NCBI RefSeq assembly: GCF_000231445.1
Contig: NZ_AGFR01000010.1
Span: 79,932 to 143,931, forward strand
Length of the DNA: 64,000 bases
Direction: 5' to 3'
Source: Commensalibacter intestini A911
GTDB taxonomy: Bacteria > Pseudomonadota > Alphaproteobacteria > Acetobacterales > Acetobacteraceae
Shown here: positions 26,894 through 37,641 of the stretch, piece by piece
Numbering within the stretch: the stretch's first letter is position 1
Layout of the letters: every line of letters starts with the position of its first letter
Translations under genes and position numbers: made by a program
Notes under the pieces: model-generated
Database searches by the model: none
The model's input: only the letters and a program-made list of their open reading frames with translations
Told to the model about the DNA's origin: nothing

Positions 26894-27639
26894 TTATTGA
26901 GCAACATACCCACCATCAACAAGAATAGCAGCTCCATTCACAAAGGTAGCTTCGTCACTGGCAAGGAACGCAACAACATTGGCGACTTCTTCTGGTTTAC
27001 CTAGACGGCCAATTGGATGTAATTTAACAAGTGATTTTTTAAAGTCTGGTGGAAAAGCATCGAGTAAAGGTGTATCGATATATGCGGGACAAACTGCATT
27101 AACGCGAACATTTTTGGCAGCATAATCAATGGCTAAAGTCTCGGTTAATAATTTACCCCCCCCTTTTTGGAGGCAGAATATGCTGTCAGACCACTTTTTC
27201 CAACCCAAGAGTGAATAGATCCACAATTTACAATGACTCCAGCTTTATTTTCTTTTAACCAATACTCAATGGCGTATTTATCTAATAAATAAACAGCACT
27301 AAGGTTAATATCGATTAGTCTTTTCCAATGAGCAAAGTCTAGTTGATCAATAGAGCCGTCTTGTGCAATGCCAGCATTTGCAAAAATAATATCTAAACCA
27401 CCAAAATGTTGCAGTGTTTTTTCAATGAGTGCTTTGTTTTCATCTTCGCTAGCAACATTAATTTTAAAAAAGAGTGTTTTATGTCCTGCGGTATTAAGAC
27501 TGTCGGAAAGTTGTTGTCCGTGATCGCTGAGGTCAGCAATAACAACATTTGCACCAAGGTGACAGAATTTTTCTACGGTTGCTTTGCCAATACCACTAGC
27601 GCCACCTGTAATAATAATTGTTTTATTTTTAAAACTCAT
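26894..27639 (-). pseudogene. Short-chain dehydrogenase/reductase, frameshifted at a poly-G tract
   Basis: Two overlapping frames together make a complete ~248-residue classical SDR. The first (from ATG 27639, preceded by AGGAG) has TGGASGIGKA, NAG, the catalytic serine (NCGSIHS) and Y-S-A-S-K, then runs into a stop. The second resumes as GGGKLLTETLAIDYAAKNVRVNAVCPAYIDTP and ends VDGGYVAQ. The break lies in an A5G8 run (C8 T5 on the plus strand, about 27156-27168). Removing two bases or adding one restores the frame. Possible causes are a null mutation, a phase-variable tract, -1 ribosomal slippage at G-GGG-GGG, or a sequencing error. The substrate is unknown. Confidence 0.85.
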
Positions 27640-27930
27640 TTTATTCTCCTGTTTATATTGAGTGTCATATATCAAAGGGGCAATAGTTCATTGGTTATGT
27701 AAAACGAATACTTAATGGAAATGCTATCATGGAATTTTAGTATTAATACTTTGTTTTTATTCAATATTTTGTGATATTTAAACTGTGTATTGAGTGTTTT
27801 AGAGATAAAAACTGTGATGTTTATGTCTATAATATGAATATAAGCCGCCTCTATATTGACTTGTTTTGCAAAACCACAGAGCATATTTGCAGTCTATGTT
27901 TTTTATTCATTCAATTGGCAGTCAAGGAGA

Positions 27931-29574
27931 ATGATGGTGGTATTGATGAAGGCTATTTTTTCTTATAAAAATGTAGGAATATTATTGGCATGTTCTGGTT
28001 TGGTGAGTGTAAGCTCTTATGCTGTTGCCAGCCCAAGCCAACCTGTGCAAAGTCCTGTTTATTTACAGTATGTCCAGCAATTAAAAAAAGCACCTGAGCA
28101 TAAAGTTTTGATGTTTGCTGGTAAAGAAGATATTCAACCTTACTCTTTGTTTGTGCATTCTCCTAGGATTTTGCCTCTTTTGAAAAATCAATATGATACG
28201 TCTTCTTTGGATGCTGTCATTAAAGCTACGCAAGAAACTCGCCATATTGCGGTTACCAAACATCCTTGGGGCACATTTGTTCAAGCGGCTAGTTTTGGAT
28301 CTCAAGACATGGCATCTGAAACCAATTATGATGCCATTTGGGTACGCGATAGTGTTTGGGGATATTTGGCATTAGATAGTCAGCCTGATACGCAACCTGT
28401 GGCGCATCAAGTCCTGTTAACACTATGGGATTATATGGCAACACCGCATCAAATTGACAGAATGAAAGCCATTATTGCCAATCCTGCGTTGGTGGATGCT
28501 AAAGATGGTCAAATGAATGTTCCGCATATTCGTTTTAATAGTTCTTCTGCACAATTTGATGATGTTCAGGAAAATGGAAAACCTCAACCTTGGACGCATA
28601 AGCAAAATGATGCATTAGGATTATTTATGGATGCAACTTTGCAAGAAGTGCAAGATCAAAAAATTAAAGCGGATGAGTGGAGTAAGGATCAACGTTTAGA
28701 TGCGTTAATTTACTTGGTGGGGTATTTAGATAAAGCACGTTTCTATCAAATGGAAGATTCTGGAGCATGGGAAGAAAATGCGCGGTTAAATACATCTTCT
28801 GTCGCGTTGGTTACGTCTGCTTTGGAAAATTTGCAAGGGATGATTGCAAAACCGCAGGGTGCAGAAAAACCATTTGTAGAAGCTTTGCGTGCGCGTGCGC
28901 AAGAACTTAAATTAGAGCATTTTATTACGTCTGAAAATCTTTCTCGTTTAGTCAGTTTAGGATATCAACGTATTGATAAGCAATTGGTAATTGGTGGAGA
29001 ATCTCCAGATTATCCCAAAACAGATTCCAGATATCGTCAAGCAGATGCTGCATTGTTAAATTTGATTTATCCAGCCCGTTTACATCGCTTAACGATCAAA
29101 CAAAAAGAACATGTTTTAGAGATTGTTGCCCCATTAATGGGAGATATTGGTATTCGTCGTTATTTTAATGATGATTATCAGTCCGCGAATTTTTGGTTCC
29201 ATAATATTAAAACCGATACCGATAGTGCCAGTCATGCAGAGCGTAAGAAACAATTTATTCCAGGAACTGAGGCTCAGTGGTTTTTTGACTCTTGGTATGC
29301 CAAAGCTGCTTTGATTGTGTATAAAGAAAGCCATAATCCACATTATAGAGCATTGGCAGTTCGTTCGATGAACCACGCATTGGCGCAAATTACGGGTGAG
29401 AATATGGTGGGAGCTAATGCAAAGCCAGTAGCAGCAATGGCTTTACCTGAAAGTTATAACTTTATTGCAGATCAGGGCGAGTTATGGGAAGCAGCAAGCC
29501 CAATTACACCGCTGAATTGGTCGAAAGCATCGATGACATTAATGTTGGAAGAAATGAAAGCTGATTTGAAGTAA
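27931..29574 (+). CDS. Secreted (alpha/alpha)6 six-hairpin glycosidase, GH15-like
   Basis: About 547 residues with a signal peptide ending near SSYAVASPS. The body looks like an alpha/alpha-barrel glycosidase of the glucoamylase/phosphorylase-kinase clan: ETNYDAIWVRDSVWGYLAL carries the W-x-R-D motif, and WTHKQNDALGLF, GGESPDYPKTDSRYRQADAALL and EAQWFFDSWYAKAAL follow. Acidic residues suitable as acid/base are present, but I cannot assign them with certainty. Start: AAGGAG lies just before clustered ATG codons (27931, 27934) and a GTG at 27937; any of them keeps the signal peptide. Its neighbour across a shared terminator is an invertase-type gene, so both may degrade dietary or extracellular sugars. 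Confidence 0.7.
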   Translation: MMVVLMKAIFSYKNVGILLACSGLVSVSSYAVASPSQPVQSPVYLQYVQQLKKAPEHKVLMFAGKEDIQPYSLFVHSPRILPLLKNQYDTSSLDAVIKATQETRHIAVTKHPWGTFVQAASFGSQDMASETNYDAIWVRDSVWGYLALDSQPDTQPVAHQVLLTLWDYMATPHQIDRMKAIIANPALVDAKDGQMNVPHIRFNSSSAQFDDVQENGKPQPWTHKQNDALGLFMDATLQEVQDQKIKADEWSKDQRLDALIYLVGYLDKARFYQMEDSGAWEENARLNTSSVALVTSALENLQGMIAKPQGAEKPFVEALRARAQELKLEHFITSENLSRLVSLGYQRIDKQLVIGGESPDYPKTDSRYRQADAALLNLIYPARLHRLTIKQKEHVLEIVAPLMGDIGIRRYFNDDYQSANFWFHNIKTDTDSASHAERKKQFIPGTEAQWFFDSWYAKAALIVYKESHNPHYRALAVRSMNHALAQITGENMVGANAKPVAAMALPESYNFIADQGELWEAASPITPLNWSKASMTLMLEEMKADLK

Positions 29575-29586
29575 TAGATATCACAA

Positions 29587-29620
29587 AAGATCAATGCTTT
29601 TTATATAAAGCATTGATCTT
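29587..29620. terminator. Bidirectional terminator
   Basis: AAGATCAATGCTTT and AAAGCATTGATCTT form a long stem with a short AT loop. It sits between two convergent genes (glycosidase and GH32 hydrolase). Confidence 0.7.
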
Positions 29621-29679
29621 GTAGTTATTAATAATGTGTTACTTAATCTTTTTTATTATTTATAAAAAAGAATAGAATT

Positions 29680-31134
29680 TTACTCTGAACAGTTAGAAAA
29701 AATATTAGAAAGTTTCCAGAATTCAGATGTGGAGATTACTGCTTCGCCATTCTCTGCATAGAAAGAGATTTTAGCATTTCCATTTGTTGGATAGAAGTTA
29801 CTGGTCAAAGAATACTCGCCATCATTAACAAAAACTTCAATAGAAGAAGCATCGACAAAAATATGTAAATTGATTTTTGAACATGCAACTAATGGAATGC
29901 TGCGTGCTGTATTAAGAGTTGAATCTTTACTTTCTCGTTTTAATACTAGACGTTGAGATTGTGCATCGATGAATAACTTTGCACCATCTCCAATAGCAAT
30001 GCCATATTGTTCAGCGGTACTATTTGCTAGGTCAAAAGAGATTTTATATTCCTGATATTGTTCTGCTAAAGTAGAGCTAATATTAGTAAGAGAAAATGGT
30101 TTCAGCGTAGTGTAATCAGATCTAAGTTGTTCAAGTTCAACGATAGGTGTGCATAATAAACGACCATGTTCAGTATACTTAACTTCACGAGGAAGCGTAA
30201 ATGCACCAGCCCATCCTTGTTTTTGAGTAGGCATGGGTGAATTCCACATATTCATCCAGCCAACCATAATGCGACGACCATCTGCAGCTGTAAAAGATTG
30301 TGGTGCATAAAAATCATGTCCATGATCAATTTCTTTAAATTCCTCTTGAACAGTATAAAAAGTATCATTTTCCCATACACCACAACGATAACCACTTTGG
30401 TATAAATTACGATAATCATACCCTTGAGCAGGAATACCTTGAGGGGAAGTGATTAAGATAACTTTATTATTTACATTAAAAAAGTCAGGACATTCCCACA
30501 TAAATCCTTCGTCAGATGTTTCTGCTTGGTCTAAAACTCTCACAAAGGTCCAATCTGTTAAATTAGAGGATTGATATAATCTGACTTCGCCAAGGTTATT
30601 TTCTGGCCGTGCACCTACAACCATCCACCATGAATTTCTGGCTCGCCATACCTTTGGATCACGGAAATGCATAATGCCTTCTGGTGGATAGAGTACGGGG
30701 CCGTGCTTAATAAAGTTAATACCATCCGTGCTGGTTGCTAAACATTGAACTTGACGAATATGGGTATCATCACCTTCTTTGCCTAGCCATACGTTACCTG
30801 TATAAATTAATGTTAATACACCATTATTATTGACAGCAGAACCAGAATAACATCCACCACGATCATAATCTTCATCAGGATAAAGTGCGATTGGAAGATG
30901 TTCCCAATGTACTAAGTCTTTACTGATGACATGTCCCCAATGCATTGGGCCCCATTTGGGTGCATAAGGATAGTGTTGAAAGAAAAAATGATAATAACCG
31001 TTAATGTAAATCAGTCCATTTGGATCATTGATCCATCCAGATTCTGCGGCAATATGAAATTTTGGATAATATAAATTATCAACTGTTTTTGCTGTATTCT
31101 TAACGAAGATATCAGCATTTGATAGTGTTTCCAT
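29680..31134 (-). CDS. GH32 sucrose hydrolase (invertase / sucrose-6-phosphate hydrolase)
   Basis: 484 residues with all three GH32 catalytic blocks: WINDPNG (34-40, nucleophile D37), FRDP (157-160, transition-state stabiliser) and ECPD (214-217, acid/base E214). A five-bladed propeller is followed by a C-terminal beta-sandwich (to INLHIFVDASSIEVFVNDGE, a hallmark of the family). There is no signal peptide, so it acts in the cytoplasm, splitting sucrose or sucrose-6-phosphate. Neither a PTS gene nor a LacI-type regulator is adjacent, which leaves free sucrose versus the phosphate unresolved. Confidence 0.92.
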   Translation of the reverse strand: METLSNADIFVKNTAKTVDNLYYPKFHIAAESGWINDPNGLIYINGYYHFFFQHYPYAPKWGPMHWGHVISKDLVHWEHLPIALYPDEDYDRGGCYSGSAVNNNGVLTLIYTGNVWLGKEGDDTHIRQVQCLATSTDGINFIKHGPVLYPPEGIMHFRDPKVWRARNSWWMVVGARPENNLGEVRLYQSSNLTDWTFVRVLDQAETSDEGFMWECPDFFNVNNKVILITSPQGIPAQGYDYRNLYQSGYRCGVWENDTFYTVQEEFKEIDHGHDFYAPQSFTAADGRRIMVGWMNMWNSPMPTQKQGWAGAFTLPREVKYTEHGRLLCTPIVELEQLRSDYTTLKPFSLTNISSTLAEQYQEYKISFDLANSTAEQYGIAIGDGAKLFIDAQSQRLVLKRESKDSTLNTARSIPLVACSKINLHIFVDASSIEVFVNDGEYSLTSNFYPTNGNAKISFYAENGEAVISTSEFWKLSNIFSNCSE

Positions 31135-31495
31135 TGTAAATACCTTTTTATTTAAAGTAATAAACTTAAATGTAGTTCAAATTTTATAAAATTATACATA
31201 TGTATAGTTTGTAGTTAATATCATGATATCTTTAATTATTATACTATACTTTTTAAATTTGTTACAATTAAAAAATGATTTTTTATTTTTTTAAATAAAA
31301 CAGTTAATTGATGAGGTTTTATTGTGGATGATATACTATCAATCAATGATGTTTTTTTGATGTGTATTCGCCTAAGGAACTAATTGTATAAAAAATATTT
31401 TATACCCATAAAATAAAGTGCTTGCATTATTTCTAATTTTTTTTTAAAAGAACATTGTCTTTTGACATGATTATCTGCTAAGAGAAATTATATAA
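31135..31495. other. AT-rich intergenic region before tRNA-Leu
   Basis: About 360 bases without a credible gene. It should contain the promoter of the GH32 gene (minus strand) and of tRNA-Leu (plus strand). No repeat or strong hairpin stands out. Confidence 0.35.
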
Positions 31496-31579
31496 GCGAG
31501 AGTGACGGAACGGTAGACGTAGTCGACTCAAAATCGACCGCCGCAAGGCGTGGGGGTTCAAATCCCCCCTTTCGCACCA
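31496..31579 (+). tRNA. tRNA-Leu (CAA)
   Basis: An 84-nt type II tRNA with long variable arm (CCGCCGCAAGGCGT), acceptor GCGAGAG / CTTTCGC, anticodon loop CTCAAAA giving anticodon CAA, T-loop TTCAAAT and encoded CCA. Confidence 0.95.
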
Positions 31580-31582
31580 ATT

Positions 31583-31610
31583 GCACGTTGAGATAAAAAT
31601 AATAACGTGC
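31583..31610 (+). terminator. Hairpin between tRNA-Leu and serC
   Basis: GCACGTT pairs with AACGTGC around a 14-nt AT loop. Without a T run it is a weak terminator. It could also be a leader structure of serC, since the serC ATG is only 28 bases downstream. Confidence 0.35.
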
Positions 31611-31637
31611 TTGATGTGATTGTGAGCTCTTATATCA

Positions 31638-32804
31638 ATGTCAAATATTCAAAATAAACCCCTTAAAAAACCAAATAATCCTAGTTTTTCTTCTGGTCCT
31701 TGTGCAAAGCGTCCCGGTTGGACTCTCAATGTATTACAAGACGCGTTAGTCGGACGTTCTCATCGTTCAGGTGAGGGGCGGGCAAAGTTAAATGAAGTTA
31801 TTACGCTTTCTTCTGAAATTTTAGGGATTCCCGAAGACTGGAAAGTTGGAATTATTCCTGCATCAGATACGGGTGCGGTTGAGTTGGCATTATGGGCAAT
31901 TCTTGGATCTCGCCCTGTTGATATGCTTTCTTTTGACAGTTTTTCAGCGGAATGGGTAACGGATGTTGTTAAACAATTAAAATTACCAGACGCAAATATT
32001 TTACATGCTGATTATGGTGAATTGCCTGATTTGCAAAAAATCAATTGGGCTCATGATGTTGTAATGGTTTGGAATGGAACGACTTCTGGTGTAAAAATTC
32101 CAAACGGTGATTTTATTCCACAAGATCATGATGGGTTGGTTATTTGTGATGCAACGTCTGCGGCATTTGCAATGGATTTGCATTGGTCAAAACTAGACGT
32201 TGTGACATGGTCTTGGCAGAAAGCTTTGGGTGGGGAAGCAGCTCATGGTATGATGGCGTTGTCTCCTAAAGCGGTAAAACGGTTAGAAGAAACAGAGCAA
32301 TTACGTCCATTACCAAAGATTTTCCGAGTCCTTAAACAAGGGAAATTAAACGATAAGATTTTTGAAGGCGATACCATTAATACCCCGTCTATGTTGTGTG
32401 TAGAAGATGCTCTGGATGGATTGCGTTGGGCGCAATCAATGGGTGGATTGTCAGGGTTAAAGAAGCGTTGCGATCAAAATTTAGCGGTTATTTCTACATG
32501 GGTTGCAAAAACACCTTGGGTCGAGTTTTTGGCAACTAAAGAAGAATTTCGTTCAAATACCTCTATCTGTTTAAAAATTGTTGATCCCTGGTTTGTTGGA
32601 TTGGATGCCAAAGAACAAAAAGTTGCTTTTTCTAAAATTACAAAATTAATTGCAGAAGAAAAAGCAGGCTATGATTTGGCGAGCTATCGTGATGCACCTT
32701 TGGGATTACGGATCTGGGGTGGGGCAACGGTAGAAACCTCTGATATTGAATTATTATTGCCGTGGCTCGATTGGGCATTTGCTTTTGTTAAGTCTACATA
32801 TTAA
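31638..32804 (+). CDS. serC: Phosphoserine aminotransferase
   Basis: 388 residues of the alphaproteobacterial SerC type. N-terminal [12 protein letters not shown] and [11 protein letters not shown], cofactor-region [27 protein letters not shown] and the PLP lysine in [16 protein letters not shown] are all present. It transaminates 3-phosphohydroxypyruvate to phosphoserine, and also serves pyridoxine synthesis in some bacteria. SerA, its usual neighbour in alphaproteobacteria, is absent here; hisZ and purA follow on the same strand with modest gaps. Confidence 0.95.
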   Translation: MSNIQNKPLKKPNNPSFSSGPCAKRPGWTLNVLQDALVGRSHRSGEGRAKLNEVITLSSEILGIPEDWKVGIIPASDTGAVELALWAILGSRPVDMLSFDSFSAEWVTDVVKQLKLPDANILHADYGELPDLQKINWAHDVVMVWNGTTSGVKIPNGDFIPQDHDGLVICDATSAAFAMDLHWSKLDVVTWSWQKALGGEAAHGMMALSPKAVKRLEETEQLRPLPKIFRVLKQGKLNDKIFEGDTINTPSMLCVEDALDGLRWAQSMGGLSGLKKRCDQNLAVISTWVAKTPWVEFLATKEEFRSNTSICLKIVDPWFVGLDAKEQKVAFSKITKLIAEEKAGYDLASYRDAPLGLRIWGGATVETSDIELLLPWLDWAFAFVKSTY

Positions 32805-32851
32805 TATCAACGCCGTTATTTATTATTATATTTGAGGTAAAGCGCTATCCT

Positions 32852-34003
32852 ATGATTGAAGATTCAGAAATGAGCAATGCTCTATTACCAATAGGGTTTT
32901 GTGATCTTTTGCCCTCTGATGCAGAGGCAGAAGCCTGTGTGGTGAAATGGATGATGGATGCGTTTGCTGATTATGGATATGAACGGGTCAGCCCTCCTTT
33001 GTTAGAGTTCGAACAAAGTTTGTTGTCACATGCAGGTTCTGGGATTGCGGATCAAACATTCCGTGTGATGGACCCTGAAACCCATTATATGATGGGATTG
33101 CGCCCTGATATTACCCCACAAATTGCACGGATTGCAGCAACTCGCTTGATTAATTCTCCACGTCCATTACGTCTTTCTTATGCGGGTGCGTGTGTATTAG
33201 TGAGTGGTGCAAAACATAATGCTTCCAGACAAATCTTACAGGCTGGGATAGAGTTGATTGGGATTGATAGCCCTCAGGCAGATGCTGAAATTATCACAAT
33301 TACGGCTGAGGCTTTGGCGTCTGCTGGTGTTTCATCAATGTCTTTTGACTTAATGATGCCTCAACTTGCAAATAGCATTATTCAAACAGAAGAGTTTAGT
33401 GAGCACCAACGCAAAGGATTATTACGTGCGTTGGATCGTAAAGACGTGGCTGCAGTTCAACATTACGCAGGAAATCTTGCAGATACGTTAACAACGATGT
33501 TACAAGCTGCTGGGCCTGCTGACCGTGCGATTGAGATTTTACAAGGCTTGGATTTACCCCTAGAAGCACAACAGATTTTAGAACGTTTATTAACATCGGT
33601 TAAAGCAGTTCAAGCGCATAATCCAGAGTTACAATTAACGATTGATCCTGTTGAGTTTCGTGGATGGAATTATCATACAGGATTATGTTTTGCTGTTTAC
33701 GTTCCAGGGATTAGCGGTGAAGTTGGAAAAGGTGGTCGTTATTTGTCAAATAATGGCGAGCCAGCATGTGGATTGACCTTGCGTCCAGATCTTTTATTGC
33801 CATTGATTGATTTTGATCAATATAGTCGTCAACGTGTTTTTGTTCCTTTTGGTCATACGATTGAGGAATTAAGAGGATTGCGGAAAGATGGGTATATTTT
33901 AATCATGGGCTTGAAAGCTGATGAAAATATAACCGAGGAAGCACATCGTTTAAAATGTTCGTTTATTTATAAAAATAAAGAATTACAGCCTGTTTCAGTG
34001 TAA
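32852..34003 (+). CDS. hisZ: ATP phosphoribosyltransferase regulatory subunit
   Basis: 383 residues resembling histidyl-tRNA synthetase but shorter: G-F-C-D-L-L-P near the start, motif-2-like RPDITPQIARIAATRL, and GRYLSNNGEPACGLTLRPD. HisZ lost aminoacylation and the anticodon-binding domain, and activates short-form HisG in histidine synthesis. Adjacency to purA is common in alphaproteobacteria. The start is ATG 32852, with an alternative ATG at 32870. HisG is not in the window. Confidence 0.92.
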   Translation: MIEDSEMSNALLPIGFCDLLPSDAEAEACVVKWMMDAFADYGYERVSPPLLEFEQSLLSHAGSGIADQTFRVMDPETHYMMGLRPDITPQIARIAATRLINSPRPLRLSYAGACVLVSGAKHNASRQILQAGIELIGIDSPQADAEIITITAEALASAGVSSMSFDLMMPQLANSIIQTEEFSEHQRKGLLRALDRKDVAAVQHYAGNLADTLTTMLQAAGPADRAIEILQGLDLPLEAQQILERLLTSVKAVQAHNPELQLTIDPVEFRGWNYHTGLCFAVYVPGISGEVGKGGRYLSNNGEPACGLTLRPDLLLPLIDFDQYSRQRVFVPFGHTIEELRGLRKDGYILIMGLKADENITEEAHRLKCSFIYKNKELQPVSV

Positions 34004-34046
34004 GTTTATTTTGTGTTGTTGGCTGTTTTTATTTAACGTGATTTAA

Positions 34047-35363
<1,317 letters not shown>

Positions 35364-35392
35364 CAAGTTTAATCTAAAATTATTTCTATTTT

Positions 35393-35424
35393 AAAAGGAT
35401 AGTTTAAACGCTATCCTTTTTTTA
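35393..35424 (+). terminator. Rho-independent terminator after purA
   Basis: AAAAGGATAG and CTATCCTTTT form a 10-bp stem with an 8-nt loop, followed by further T residues. Confidence 0.85.
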
Positions 35425-35452
35425 TGTCTGTTTTATTGAGTAAATAAGAAGA

Positions 35453-36049
35453 ATGAATTATTTTTTAAAGAAAATTGGTTATAAGCAAGATCGCTTATCT
35501 ATTGGTTTACATAGATTGAGTATTGCTTTGATTATTATTAGTGCAATGTATATACCCATTTTTTTTCATAAACAGAGCAATTTCTTTTATATATGTATTG
35601 CTGATATTTTAATTTATTTATTTTTTACTTTATTGGCGTTTGTTATATCAGGATGTAGATATGGTTTTCGGCAATATCAGCCACAAAAATTTTCCCAGTT
35701 ACAGAAACAAAAAATAAACTTTCTTTATTTCTTCTCTTTAAAACAAATGGGAATAAAAAATGATGCGATATTTTATATTATACAAGGTATAGGTGCAGGT
35801 TGTGCATTGTTAGTTATTATACCATTTATTGGAATGTTTGTATTAATGTGTGGATTGTGTTTTGTTACTAATCCTTGGCCGACTGAAGAATATTTTTATG
35901 ATATTGGAATAGGAATATCATCTGGAAAAGATTTACTGAGTGTATTCGTGACAGCTATAATCATCGGTGCTTTAATATATGTACCATTTATTCTGCTTGC
36001 ATGGGTTTGGTCAGGTTTTTTGTATGGAGTTGTTCAAAAAGATTCATGA
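35453..36049 (+). CDS. Hypothetical four-helix membrane protein
   Basis: 198 residues with about four hydrophobic segments (near 22-44, 48-72, 105-135 and 165-190) and short basic loops. I recognise no family. Its codon use and AT content look even richer in A/T than the housekeeping genes on either side, which hints at relaxed selection or acquisition. It stands 29 bases after the purA terminator and 40 bases before the acetolactate decarboxylase gene, so weak co-transcription with the latter is possible. Confidence 0.6.
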   Translation: MNYFLKKIGYKQDRLSIGLHRLSIALIIISAMYIPIFFHKQSNFFYICIADILIYLFFTLLAFVISGCRYGFRQYQPQKFSQLQKQKINFLYFFSLKQMGIKNDAIFYIIQGIGAGCALLVIIPFIGMFVLMCGLCFVTNPWPTEEYFYDIGIGISSGKDLLSVFVTAIIIGALIYVPFILLAWVWSGFLYGVVQKDS

Positions 36050-36089
36050 TATCACTTAACATAAAAACAATAAAATAAAGGATGAATAA

Positions 36090-36794
36090 ATGACTAAAAT
36101 AGTTCAATTCTCGACGATTGGTGCTTTGATGGCGGGGCATTTAGAGGGTGAGAAACAATTTTCCAAAGTTTGTTGTGGGTGTAATTTTGGATTGGGGTGC
36201 TCTGCGGATATGGATGGAGAATTAACGATCTATGATGGGCAGGCTTATGAGGCAACGGCAGGTCAATCTCTAGAAACCTTGAATTTTGCAGAGAAAGTTC
36301 CTTTTATTCAAATCACAGCGTTTAAACCAGAGCAACGACATGATGTTGATAATATAGATCATACCAATATCGAGGCATGCTTAACGCGTTTTATTCAACC
36401 AAAGAATATTTTTCTAGCCGTTTCAGTCGAAGGGGTTTTTGAGAAAATAACCATTCGCAGGCCTCATAGAGCAGCAGAAGGGCAGGTGCGTAATGTCAGT
36501 CAAATTGCAGTAGCTCAACAAGTGGATACACATTGTCAAATTGAAGGCAGACTCATTGGGTTTTGGACACCAGAGTTATTTGGCCGTGTTTCTGTGCCAG
36601 GGTTTCATTTCCATTTCTTAGATCAACAAAAGAAAATTAGTGGTCATGTGTTAGAGTTCTCAATGAAAAAAGCACAATTAAGCTTTGAGGAAAAGCAAAC
36701 ATTAGAAGTGACTAATCCGAAAAGCAAATCTTATAAAGACATGAATATTGATGTGACTATGCTGGATGAAATGATCCATAAGGTTGAAAAATAG
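36090..36794 (+). CDS. budA: Alpha-acetolactate decarboxylase
   Basis: 234 residues, the usual length. QFSTIGALMAGHLEG, NFGLGCSADMDGELTIYDG and GFHFHFLDQQKKISGHVLEF match the family; the last block supplies the three zinc-binding histidines. The enzyme converts 2-acetolactate to (R)-acetoin, diverting pyruvate from valine synthesis and limiting acid stress. The usual partner acetolactate synthase and a LysR regulator gene are not adjacent, although LysR genes occur nearby. AAGGATG lies about seven bases before the ATG. Confidence 0.93.
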   Translation: MTKIVQFSTIGALMAGHLEGEKQFSKVCCGCNFGLGCSADMDGELTIYDGQAYEATAGQSLETLNFAEKVPFIQITAFKPEQRHDVDNIDHTNIEACLTRFIQPKNIFLAVSVEGVFEKITIRRPHRAAEGQVRNVSQIAVAQQVDTHCQIEGRLIGFWTPELFGRVSVPGFHFHFLDQQKKISGHVLEFSMKKAQLSFEEKQTLEVTNPKSKSYKDMNIDVTMLDEMIHKVEK

Positions 36795-36836
36795 CCATTT
36801 AATTGCTATTGAGCTGTGCTGTTAAGGGGATATTAT

Positions 36837-37619
36837 ATGTTGCGATGTGATCAATTATTTGTTTTGTTGGGGGTTTGTTCTGTATTAACAGCGTGTGGGC
36901 CAAATGAGTATTATGTGCCAGTGAATAATCAAGTGGGAAATGCGCAACCATTATCAAAAACAAGTGATACAATTAGAGTTGTCATGCCATATGATTATCC
37001 TCATAATATTGAAGTCGCACGTCAAAAAGGTTCAAATTGGTTGTCATGGTCTAAATTTGCACGATACGAAATGTCAGCCAAACAACAAACAGAAAGAAGA
37101 TTACAAGCATTAGGATATAATGTTGTTGATACAGGATTAAATCCTAAGAATGATGGTCATCCGAATGTAATTGCATTGGTTGAATCTGCGGAGGATCCGA
37201 GTAAAGCACATAATGTAATTCGAACATGGACAGAACCCAGCTATACCGACACAATGGGTAATCCAACGGCATGGGATACCAAAGCTGTGGCCTATACTAT
37301 GAAACATATTGATTATAAAGTAACCTTGGTCAGACCTAATGGAAATAATAATCCTTTATTAAAATGTATTACTGATAATAATTTTAGTACGGGTTTTTGT
37401 ATTGCCCCCGAACATCCTGATAATTATGAAGTTATCTTTACAGGAACAGGATCAATGAGTACCGATGCAAACTCCCCTTCTTATATTCTTGATCATATTA
37501 CAACGGCAGTTTGGCATGATTATCCAAACATGATGGGACAATATAAAGTCTTTCTCTACAGCCAACCCCACCCTGAGGTCATCCGTGTTGAACCTGACAG
37601 CCCCAAAAAAGGCTCGTGA
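36837..37619 (+). CDS. Hypothetical lipoprotein
   Basis: About 260 residues. The first 20 residues form a lipoprotein signal with lipobox LTAC. The mature part has an N-terminal beta-like segment (TIRVVMPYDYPHNIEVARQKGS) and a region resembling DUF4136-type periplasmic lipoproteins (A-x-x-x-T-E-R-R-L-Q-A-L-G-Y-N-V-V). I am not certain of the family. The ATG at 36837 is preceded by AAGGGG at seven bases, which decides the start. It follows budA after 42 bases. Confidence 0.65.
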   Translation: MLRCDQLFVLLGVCSVLTACGPNEYYVPVNNQVGNAQPLSKTSDTIRVVMPYDYPHNIEVARQKGSNWLSWSKFARYEMSAKQQTERRLQALGYNVVDTGLNPKNDGHPNVIALVESAEDPSKAHNVIRTWTEPSYTDTMGNPTAWDTKAVAYTMKHIDYKVTLVRPNGNNNPLLKCITDNNFSTGFCIAPEHPDNYEVIFTGTGSMSTDANSPSYILDHITTAVWHDYPNMMGQYKVFLYSQPHPEVIRVEPDSPKKGS

Positions 37620-37641
37620 TTATTGGGATTTAATGTCAATT

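Noticed and set aside
31583..31610. Hairpin upstream of serC considered as a serC or SAM riboswitch
   Set aside because: There is only one simple stem; the conserved bases and pseudoknot of known alphaproteobacterial leader motifs are not evident.
36090..37619. budA and the following lipoprotein considered as a new two-gene system
   Set aside because: budA is a standard acetolactate decarboxylase, and the proximity to the lipoprotein gene shows no functional link.
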